Origin: Candidatus Aenigmatarchaeota archaeon
Lineage (GTDB): Archaea > Aenigmatarchaeota > Aenigmatarchaeia > PWEA01 > B50-G16
Reading direction: 5' to 3'
NCBI GenBank assembly: GCA_003663345.1
Contig: QMZU01000046.1
Coordinates: 1-6,010 of the forward strand
Length of the DNA: 6,010 bases
Part shown: in pieces, positions 1 to 4,603 of the stretch
Position numbering within the stretch: the first letter of the stretch is position 1
Layout: every line of letters starts with the position of its first letter
Notes under the pieces: model-generated
The model's input: the letters and a program-made list of their open reading frames with translations, nothing else
The model's database searches: none
Told to the model about the DNA's origin: nothing
Made by a program: the position numbers and the translations under genes

Positions 1-602
1 ATATTGAAGAGGACAGGGAGACAAAACTTTACAGAAAAATAGTTGAGATGCTTGTCGAGGAAGGTTTCGTTAACTTCATAGCAGATAGCGCCATCAAACA
101 ACACATAATTTCAAACTCAATCTTCTGTCAGATAGCTCCTGTCAATGGAGTGATAAAACCCATTAAGGGATATGGAGTGGATAAAGACGACTTAAAGAAA
201 ATATCAGAAGAGCATAAATCCAATTACGTATTCTTGGAATATTTCGACAAAGATTATACCACACTCACTCCTGTAAGAATAATAGGCAATGCAGAGATAG
301 ACATTCTAAAAAAGACATTTAGCGGAAAGATAGACGACAAGGAGATGTATGAAGCAATATTTGGATTACTCGGAATAGACGAAAAAGACCTGGAGATAGA
401 TTACCTATCATTCTATCAAAAGAGTGATCCAGACTCCTCCAAAATATTCAAAGATAAGTTCAGGTTTTTAAGTCCGGATTCCAGGGAGAAGGTGATTGAA
501 GATATCCTCAAAATAGAAGAGCCGAATCCCGATATAGATGAATGGCTCTCTGAGAATTATTCCGATGTTATCAAAAAGGTCGGGAGAATGTTGATAGAGT
601 AG
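1..602 (+). CDS. Hypothetical protein, 5' end outside window
   Basis: I do not recognise this protein. The reading frame is open from position 3 to a TAG at 600-602, so at least 199 residues are present and the true start lies upstream. The ATG at 48 is probably internal, because the codons before it continue a charged, helix-like stretch (IEEDRETKLYRKIVEMLVEE). The protein is acidic and apparently soluble, with no membrane segment, signal peptide or nucleotide-binding loop that I can see. The middle part has beta-strand character around YVFLEYF. The C-terminal third is rich in Asp/Glu/Lys and looks helical, ending WLSENYSDVIKKVGRMLIE. Base composition is clearly more AT-rich than in the genes to the right (single 60-base rows near 28-35% GC by eye, against about 50% in the helicase), with many AAA, ATA and GAA codons. 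This may indicate a different origin. It converges on the small minus-strand gene with 2 bases between stops. That it is coding is well supported; its function is unknown. Confidence 0.8.
   Translation, partial: IEEDRETKLYRKIVEMLVEEGFVNFIADSAIKQHIISNSIFCQIAPVNGVIKPIKGYGVDKDDLKKISEEHKSNYVFLEYFDKDYTTLTPVRIIGNAEIDILKKTFSGKIDDKEMYEAIFGLLGIDEKDLEIDYLSFYQKSDPDSSKIFKDKFRFLSPDSREKVIEDILKIEEPNPDIDEWLSENYSDVIKKVGRMLIE
573..577 (-). terminator. Possible oligo-T terminator of the minus-strand small-gene pair
   Basis: On the minus strand a TTTTT run lies about 28 bases beyond the TAA of the 85-residue gene, inside the 3' coding end of the convergent gene. It is the nearest T-tract available for termination in that direction. 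There is no hairpin, and it could be chance because the host gene is A-rich. Confidence 0.2.
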
Positions 603-604
603 GG

Positions 605-862
605 TTAAACTGGGTACTTTACCTTCACCGAACCATATCTTATAATAACCCTGTAACTCCTCCTTCTCATCGATTCCAAGAAACTTGTGAAGAATTTAGG
701 ATTCTTGAGGAACAGTTTACCCGCCTCCAGAAGGTCGTGTATCTCTACGTAAAATATGTTTTTCTTGAAAACAAGCCGCGCAACCTTTTTCCTCCCCACA
801 TGAATACCCATATCAAGGGTTCCGGAGAACTCTTCCAACAGGTTTTCGAACATTCCCATCAC
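605..862 (-). CDS. Small basic protein of unknown function
   Basis: Unrecognised 85-residue protein. The start used is GTG at 862-860, which overlaps the TGA of the upstream small gene (861-859) as GTGA. ATG at 859 (a TGATG overlap) and ATG at 853 are equally possible, giving 84 or 82 residues. No strong Shine-Dalgarno sequence precedes any of them, so translation probably depends on coupling to the upstream gene. The protein is Lys/Arg-rich with alternating beta-like strands: GRKKVARLVFKKNIFYVEIH early on, then a helical segment, then YRVIIRYGSVKVKYPV at the end. The MRRRSYRVIIRYG cluster is strongly basic, so nucleic-acid or membrane-surface contact is possible, but no domain is identifiable. 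Codon use (AGG/AGA, ATA) matches the neighbouring genes, which supports real coding. TAA at 607-605 lies 2 bases from the stop of the convergent gene. Confidence 0.65.
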   Translation of the reverse strand: MMGMFENLLEEFSGTLDMGIHVGRKKVARLVFKKNIFYVEIHDLLEAGKLFLKNPKFFTSFLESMRRRSYRVIIRYGSVKVKYPV

Positions 863-1014
863 TTTGTGACAAGCCGGAGCTTTACGTTCCCGCTGACCTC
901 CAGAGTCACACCTGCCACCTTCACCTTCAAACCGTCCAGGTCTACCTCAACACTCTCATCAATCCCCATAAGACCCTTCAGAATACTGTGGATATCTCCA
1001 CTTTTCTCCGCCAT
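859..1014 (-). CDS. Very small hypothetical protein, first gene of a minus-strand pair
   Basis: A 51-residue protein beginning MAEKSGDIHSILKGLMGI and ending in SGNVKLRLVTK, with TGA at 861-859. The start ATG at 1014-1012 is preceded by GGTGAT (1023-1018), a good archaeal ribosome binding site with a 4-base spacer. A TATA-like sequence lies about 34 bases upstream. After a short helical N-terminus the protein is built of short alternating strands (VEVDLDGLKVKVAGVTLEV), consistent with a small beta structure. I cannot assign it to a family. The GTGA/TGATG overlap with the next gene indicates co-translation and suggests that the two products act together. Because it is short, the call rests on the combination of ribosome binding site, promoter, overlap and native-looking codon use. 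It could also have been missed in existing annotations. Confidence 0.6.
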   Translation of the reverse strand: MAEKSGDIHSILKGLMGIDESVEVDLDGLKVKVAGVTLEVSGNVKLRLVTK

Positions 1015-1017
1015 TCA

Positions 1018-1023
1018 ATCACC
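1018..1023 (-). promoter_or_regulatory. Ribosome binding site of the 51-residue gene
   Basis: GGTGAT on the minus strand matches the part of the archaeal anti-Shine-Dalgarno sequence that pairs with GGTGATC. With GGTGA as the core, four bases (TTGA) separate it from the ATG at 1014. This site decides the start of the small gene. The 12 bases GGTGATTGAATG closely resemble the start regions of the nuclease and decarboxylase genes on the other strand. Confidence 0.6.
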
Positions 1024-1024
1024 A

Positions 1025-1034
1025 TTATAAATTA
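1025..1034 (+). promoter_or_regulatory. TATA box for the HerA-like ATPase gene (leaderless transcript likely)
   Basis: TTATAAATTA is centred about 25 bases before the ATG at 1054. In archaea the TATA box is centred roughly 26 bases before the transcription start, so transcription would begin at or within a base or two of the start codon. No Shine-Dalgarno-like sequence lies in front of the ATG (the bases before it are TATTTAAATC), which agrees with a leaderless mRNA. The minus-strand transcript initiates within the same few bases. Confidence 0.55.
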
Positions 1035-1043
1035 GACGGTTCA

Positions 1044-1052
1044 TATTTAAAT
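1044..1052 (-). promoter_or_regulatory. TATA-like box for the minus-strand small-gene pair
   Basis: ATTTAAATA on the minus strand is centred near 1048. Transcription would start around 1022, leaving a leader of only about 8 bases that may or may not contain the whole GGTGAT site at 1023-1018. The element lies immediately beside the start codon of the divergent ATPase gene, so the two promoters are interleaved within 39 bp. An alternative minus-strand TATA within TTTATAAT (around 1025-1032) would place the start inside the coding region and is less likely. Confidence 0.45.
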
Positions 1053-1053
1053 C

Positions 1054-2331
1054 ATGCCTCTTACGGAGATAGTTGTTGGCAGGGACAGGGAGGATCTGGA
1101 GAAGTATGGAAAGGAAGGAACAGTCTTTCTCGGCAAACACATCGTTGGTGAGGGTGAGGAGATGCATCTCACCAACCCTGTACATATGGATGTTGCCAGA
1201 CCTCACGTGATGCTGATATGCGGTAAAAGGGGTCAGGGAAAGAGCTATACAGCCGCTGTTATGATAGAGGAGATGCTCCAGTTACCGGAAAACATCAGAA
1301 ACAACCTCTCCATACTGGTTATAGACACAGCCGGCATATTCTGGTCATTGAAGAATCAAAACGAGCAGCAGTTTGAAGAGCTGAACAGATGGGGTCTGAA
1401 GCCGAGAGGGTTTGATGTGAGTGTTTATATTCCAGAGGGTTTCAGAAGGGAATTCGACAGGAAAGGTATACCTTATGACTCTGTCTTCTCGATAAAACCG
1501 AGTGAATTGACGGTTGAGGACTGGTCCCTTGCCTTTGGAATATCACTCTTAGAACCCATGGGCATACTTCTGGAAAGGGTCCTCAAGAGATTGAAAGGAA
1601 CGGATTACTCCATTCACAGAATAGTGAGGGAGATAGAGAGGGACCAGAGAGCCAGCAAGCAGGAGAAAGAAGCGCTGGAAAACAGATTCATCTCCGCAGC
1701 TGACTGGGGAATTTTTTCGGACACCGGCTTCGAAATCTCAGAACTTCTGAAACCAGGCAAGGTTTCTATAATGGATGTTTCGCTCTTCTCGGGATTGAGC
1801 GAGGGATGGTCTGTGAGGAGTTTGTTCGTGGGTTTACTGGCAAGAAGAATATTCGAAGTTAGGACAATCGCCAGAAGGAAAGAGGAGATATCAACGATAG
1901 AAGGAGGCGCCGAAAGAGAGGTTCCATTAACATGGATGATAATAGATGAAGCACATCAGTTTCTTCCCAATGGAGGAACAACAGCAGCATCCGACCCTCT
2001 ACTCACGATAGTGAAACAGGGCAGGCAACCGGGGATTTCCACGGTTTTCATAACCCAGAGACCGAATAAGCTTCATGAGGATGCGATAAGCCAGGCGGAT
2101 ATCGTTCTCTCACACAGACTCACGGCAAAACCTGACCTGGAGGCGCTCAGGAACATAATGCAGACCTATCTTCTATACGATATCGAGAAATACATAAACG
2201 CCCTGCCGAGAAGAAAGGGGGCTGCTATAATTCTTGATGACAATTCAGAGAGAATATACGAGATGATAGTCAGACCTCGACTGAGCTGGCATGCCGGAGG
2301 TACACCGAGCGCCCTCGAGATGAGGGAGTGA
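1054..2331 (+). CDS. HerA/DUF87-family P-loop ATPase
   Basis: A 425-residue ATPase of the HerA-FtsK superfamily, a family of ring-forming motors that move DNA. HerA itself pairs with the nuclease NurA in DNA-end processing. Visible motifs are: Walker A GKRGQGKS at residues 57-64; Walker B WMIIDEAH at 294-301 with the acidic pair D298-E299; a KQGRQPG loop at 321-327; the sensor-type strand VFITQRP at 331-337 (Q335); and VLSHRLT at 351-357, where R355 is a candidate arginine finger. Only about 50 residues precede the ATPase core, fewer than in full-length HerA with its N-terminal barrel. This is therefore better called a HerA-like DUF87 protein than canonical HerA, and no NurA gene is visible in this window. 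ATG 1054 is the first possible start, since an in-frame TAA lies at 1048-1050. A TATA box 25 bases upstream suggests a leaderless mRNA. It is divergent from the small-gene pair and 43 bases upstream of the helicase operon. Confidence is high for the family and low for the precise role. Confidence 0.9.
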   Translation: MPLTEIVVGRDREDLEKYGKEGTVFLGKHIVGEGEEMHLTNPVHMDVARPHVMLICGKRGQGKSYTAAVMIEEMLQLPENIRNNLSILVIDTAGIFWSLKNQNEQQFEELNRWGLKPRGFDVSVYIPEGFRREFDRKGIPYDSVFSIKPSELTVEDWSLAFGISLLEPMGILLERVLKRLKGTDYSIHRIVREIERDQRASKQEKEALENRFISAADWGIFSDTGFEISELLKPGKVSIMDVSLFSGLSEGWSVRSLFVGLLARRIFEVRTIARRKEEISTIEGGAEREVPLTWMIIDEAHQFLPNGGTTAASDPLLTIVKQGRQPGISTVFITQRPNKLHEDAISQADIVLSHRLTAKPDLEALRNIMQTYLLYDIEKYINALPRRKGAAIILDDNSERIYEMIVRPRLSWHAGGTPSALEMRE

Positions 2332-2339
2332 TTTATATT
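2332..2339 (+). promoter_or_regulatory. TATA box of the helicase operon
   Basis: TTTATATT begins right after the stop codon of the HerA-like gene. Its centre predicts transcription starting near 2361, giving a leader of about 14 bases that holds the AAGGTG ribosome binding site. This suggests that the helicase operon has its own promoter rather than depending only on readthrough from the ATPase gene. Confidence 0.5.
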
Positions 2340-2342
2340 TTT
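2338..2342 (+). terminator. Possible oligo-T terminator of the HerA-like gene
   Basis: Five Ts follow the HerA-like stop codon within the run TTTATATTTTTG. Archaeal RNA polymerase can terminate at T-rich tracts without a hairpin. The tract overlaps the operon TATA box, so it may serve both purposes or be only the T-rich flank of the promoter. The call is weak. Confidence 0.25.
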
Positions 2343-2363
2343 GAAGTCAATTATCTCCTGAAG

Positions 2364-2369
2364 AAGGTG
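2364..2369 (+). promoter_or_regulatory. Ribosome binding site of the helicase gene
   Basis: AAGGTG followed by a 5-base spacer (TCAGA) precedes ATG 2375. This supports that start codon and agrees with the GGTG-type sites at the other gene starts in the window. Confidence 0.55.
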
Positions 2370-2374
2370 TCAGA

Positions 2375-3922
2375 ATGGAATATGTTGATTATCCATTGAT
2401 AAAGCCACAAACACTTGAGAAGAGATTATATCAGGAGACGATTCTCTTCTCTGCTGCCAAGACCAACACACTTGTGGTTCTTCCAACCGGTCTTGGAAAA
2501 ACAGCCATAGCAGTGCTTCTCGCTGCTCACCGATTGAACAAAGTTGGGGGAAAAATTCTCTTTCTGGCTCCTACGAGACCGCTCGTGGAGCAGCACAGGA
2601 AAAGTTTTCTGAAGTTTCTTGAAATACCTGAAGAGGAGATGTTCGTCTTCACAGGTAAAACTGGACCTTCCGAAAGGGCTAGAATATATCCGAAGAGCAG
2701 GTGCATCTTCGCCACACCACAGGTGATTCAGAACGATATAATAGCCGGGAGAATAGACCTCGGGAGTTTTTCCCTTCTGATATTCGATGAGTGCCACAGG
2801 GGTGTGAAGGATTATCCCTATCCCTTCATAGCTGAGAGGTATATGAATGAGGCACCGAACCCGAGAATACTTGGACTCACCGCATCACCCGGAGGTTCCC
2901 GTGAGAGGATCGATGAGATATGCAGGAACCTTTTCATTGAAAAGGTTGAGGCAAGAACCGAAAATGACAGTGACGTTAAACCATATGTTCAAGAAATAAC
3001 TACGGAATGGATCGAGGTGGAGTTTCCTGATGAATTCAGAAACCTCAAAAGACTTCTCGAAGAGATATATTCCGAGAGGATGGAGAAACTGAGAAGATGG
3101 AGGTTCGTTGAGAAGACAGGTCTTTACAAGTCAAGGTTGCTGGAGTTACAGAGAAGATTGCAGTCAAAGATATCCAGAGAGGCGAAACCGGACCACGTTC
3201 TCTTCCATGCACTCTCTGTCACGGCCGAAGCGATAAAGGTTGAGCATGCCATAATGCTTCTTGAGACACAGGGCGTGAAGCCGTTGCTGAGCTACTTGAA
3301 AAGGTTGAGAACGCAGGCTGAAAAGGGCAAGAACAAGGCAGTTAAAAGGTTAATGAACGACAAAAGAATGAAGTTCGCATTTATAGAGGCGTACAACCTC
3401 GCCGGCGAGAAGAGAGAACATCCCAAACTGGAAAGATTATGTAAGGTTGTGGAGGAGGAGTTGAAGAGAAAAGAGGACTCGAAGATAATGATATTCTCCA
3501 ATTACAGGGATATGGTCAGGGAGATAAAAAAGGCTCTGGAAAAGGTTGAGGGATGCAGACCTGTGGAATTCGTTGGACAGGCAGGTGAAACAGGTCTCTC
3601 GCAGAAGGAGCAGGTCAGGATAATACAGAGTTTCAGGGACCTTGAATACAACTGCCTCATAGCCACATCTGTAGGTGAGGAAGGTTTGGATATACCATCT
3701 GTTGACCTCGTGATATTCTACGAGCCGGTGCCATCCGAGATAAGAACCATACAGAGAAGGGGGAGAACTGGAAGGCAGAGACCCGGAAGGGTTGTGATTC
3801 TGATGACGAAAGGAACCAGAGACGAGGCATATTACTGGAGGTCCAAGCACCGCGAGAGGAGAATGAGAGGCGTCCTCATGAGTTTAAACCAGCAGAGTAT
3901 TGAGGATTTTACAGGTGAGTGA
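2375..3922 (+). CDS. hef: Hef-like superfamily 2 DNA helicase, separate from its nuclease
   Basis: A 515-residue DEAD/DEAH-type helicase corresponding to the N-terminal half of euryarchaeal Hef (FANCM/XPF relatives), which remodels stalled forks and branched DNA using ATP. Motifs in order: motif I PTGLGKT 37-43; motif Ia LAPTRPLVEQ; motif II DECH 138-141 (Hef proteins usually have DEAH); motif III TAS 169-171; motif IV region MIFSNYRD; motif V ATSVGEEGLDIP 430-441; motif VI QRRGRTGR 460-467. Between the two RecA-like domains is a long helical insert (about 210-345) with the EHAIMLLETQG signature of the Hef/FANCM insertion domain. The C-terminus ends QQSIEDFTGE, which resembles a PCNA-binding peptide. 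The TGA stop at 3920-3922 abuts the ATG of the nuclease in the same frame, whereas Hef is normally one chain of about 750 residues. It has its own TATA box and ribosome binding site and leads a four-gene operon. Assignment to Hef/FANCM helicases is strong. Confidence 0.93.
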   Translation: MEYVDYPLIKPQTLEKRLYQETILFSAAKTNTLVVLPTGLGKTAIAVLLAAHRLNKVGGKILFLAPTRPLVEQHRKSFLKFLEIPEEEMFVFTGKTGPSERARIYPKSRCIFATPQVIQNDIIAGRIDLGSFSLLIFDECHRGVKDYPYPFIAERYMNEAPNPRILGLTASPGGSRERIDEICRNLFIEKVEARTENDSDVKPYVQEITTEWIEVEFPDEFRNLKRLLEEIYSERMEKLRRWRFVEKTGLYKSRLLELQRRLQSKISREAKPDHVLFHALSVTAEAIKVEHAIMLLETQGVKPLLSYLKRLRTQAEKGKNKAVKRLMNDKRMKFAFIEAYNLAGEKREHPKLERLCKVVEEELKRKEDSKIMIFSNYRDMVREIKKALEKVEGCRPVEFVGQAGETGLSQKEQVRIIQSFRDLEYNCLIATSVGEEGLDIPSVDLVIFYEPVPSEIRTIQRRGRTGRQRPGRVVILMTKGTRDEAYYWRSKHRERRMRGVLMSLNQQSIEDFTGE

Positions 3923-3925
3923 ATG
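3914..3925 (+). promoter_or_regulatory. Stop-start junction with ribosome binding site, helicase to nuclease
   Basis: GGTGA (3914-3918) lies in the last helicase codons (Gly-Glu), then GTGA containing the TGA stop, then ATG at 3923. The spacer between GGTGA and the start is 4 bases, as at the other GGTGA-preceded starts in the window. A ribosome ending the helicase would stand exactly over the nuclease start, so coupled reinitiation is expected. The presence of a well-placed ribosome binding site argues that the split is a functional gene boundary and not a recent nonsense mutation. Confidence 0.6.
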
Positions 3926-4600
3926 GGTGCGCAGAAAGTTCTCAAACCAGAGGGCAAGGTTCTGATAATCGTGGATAACAGGGAGTTCCAGACAAAGGTT
4001 GTCAGAGAACTCTCCCGTCTGGGCTGCATCATGACACCCAAACAGCTGGAGGTTGGAGATTACATACTATCCGAAAGGGTCTGTGTGGAGAGGAAAACAT
4101 CTTCTGATTTTGTGAATTCAGTGATAGATGGGCGGTTGTTCTCACAGCTGAAAGAGCTGCTCAGGAACTTCGAGAAACCCCTTCTCATCATTGAGGGTAA
4201 CAACCTCTACATACACAGAAATGTTCACCCTAATGCGCTCCGCGGCGCACTCGCATCCGTGGCTGTTGATTACAGGGTACCGATACTCTGGACATCCTCA
4301 GAAGAGGAAACGGCCTCACTTCTCTACTGGATAGCCAGAAGGGAGCAGATGGAGGAGCAGAGGAGTATTTCGATAAGGGGCTCGAAGAAACCCATGAGTC
4401 CTGATGAGCAGCAGGAGTACCTCATCTCCGGTCTTCCAAATGTGAACTCCAAGATCGCGAAGCGACTTCTTGAATTCTTCGGTACTCCAGAGAAGGTCTT
4501 CACCGCAACGGAGAAGGAGCTCCAGAAGGTTGAAGGTATTGGAAAGGTCCTGGCTGGAAGGATAAGAAATATTCTAACGAAGAAATACAGAGGTGATTGA
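3923..4600 (+). CDS. xpf: XPF/ERCC4-type structure-specific endonuclease with tandem HhH
   Basis: A 225-residue nuclease equal to the C-terminal half of Hef and close in size to the stand-alone XPF of Crenarchaeota. It would cut flaps, forks and other branched DNA, normally as a dimer. The ERCC4 nuclease domain covers about residues 12-140, with D18 and R20-E21 in VDNRE, D46 in GDYILS and the signature ERKTSSD at 56-62 (E56, R57, K58, D62). All metal-binding and catalytic positions of the family appear intact. A short polar linker is followed by two helix-hairpin-helix motifs, one starting around LISGLPNVNSKIA (167-179) and one around VEGIGKVLAGRI (203-214), for DNA binding and dimerisation. 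No PCNA-binding peptide is visible at its C-terminus (ILTKKYRGD); that peptide seems to sit on the helicase. ATG 3923 is chosen for its GGTGA site. It directly abuts the genes on both sides with zero spacing. Confidence 0.93.
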   Translation: MGAQKVLKPEGKVLIIVDNREFQTKVVRELSRLGCIMTPKQLEVGDYILSERVCVERKTSSDFVNSVIDGRLFSQLKELLRNFEKPLLIIEGNNLYIHRNVHPNALRGALASVAVDYRVPILWTSSEEETASLLYWIARREQMEEQRSISIRGSKKPMSPDEQQEYLISGLPNVNSKIAKRLLEFFGTPEKVFTATEKELQKVEGIGKVLAGRIRNILTKKYRGD

Positions 4601-4603
4601 TTG
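4592..4603 (+). promoter_or_regulatory. Stop-start junction with ribosome binding site, nuclease to decarboxylase
   Basis: GGTGA (4592-4596), TTGA containing the nuclease stop (TGA 4598-4600), then TTG at 4601. This is the same arrangement as at 3914-3925 and also keeps the same reading frame. It is the main reason for choosing the TTG start of the decarboxylase. Later candidates (TTG 4619, GTG 4625) have no suitably spaced site. Confidence 0.55.

Noticed and set aside
48..50. ATG at 48 as the true start of the left gene
   Set aside because: The same frame is open to the window edge with coding-like residues. No TATA box or GGTGA-type site stands before this ATG, so it is most likely internal.
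737..1030. Plus-strand open frame across the small-gene region
   Set aside because: It is antisense to the two coupled minus-strand genes, lacks a ribosome binding site or promoter, and translates to a low-complexity Ser/Thr/Pro/Phe-rich sequence. If the small genes were disproved this would need another look.
1015..1206. Minus-strand open frame of about 63 codons ending directly before the 51-residue gene
   Set aside because: It lies antisense to the start of the HerA-like gene, whose protein sequence is convincing. The TGA before the small gene is explained as the spacer after its GGTGA site.
1054..2331. HerA-like gene as part of a conjugative or integrated mobile element (VirB4/TraD type)
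   Set aside because: No relaxase, integrase, pilus genes or repeats are visible nearby, and the neighbours are repair and metabolism genes.
3437..3850. Minus-strand open frame of about 137 codons
   Set aside because: It is antisense to helicase motifs IV to VI, has no family features, and has a composition typical of a shadow frame.
3920..4600. TGA read as an amino acid (selenocysteine or code change), giving one long fused protein from helicase through decarboxylase
   Set aside because: TGA occurs in frame only at the domain boundaries and never inside the genes. Both TGAs are followed directly by start codons with good ribosome binding sites. The TGA after the decarboxylase runs into further stops within a few codons. 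Low-level readthrough cannot be excluded, but general recoding is not supported.
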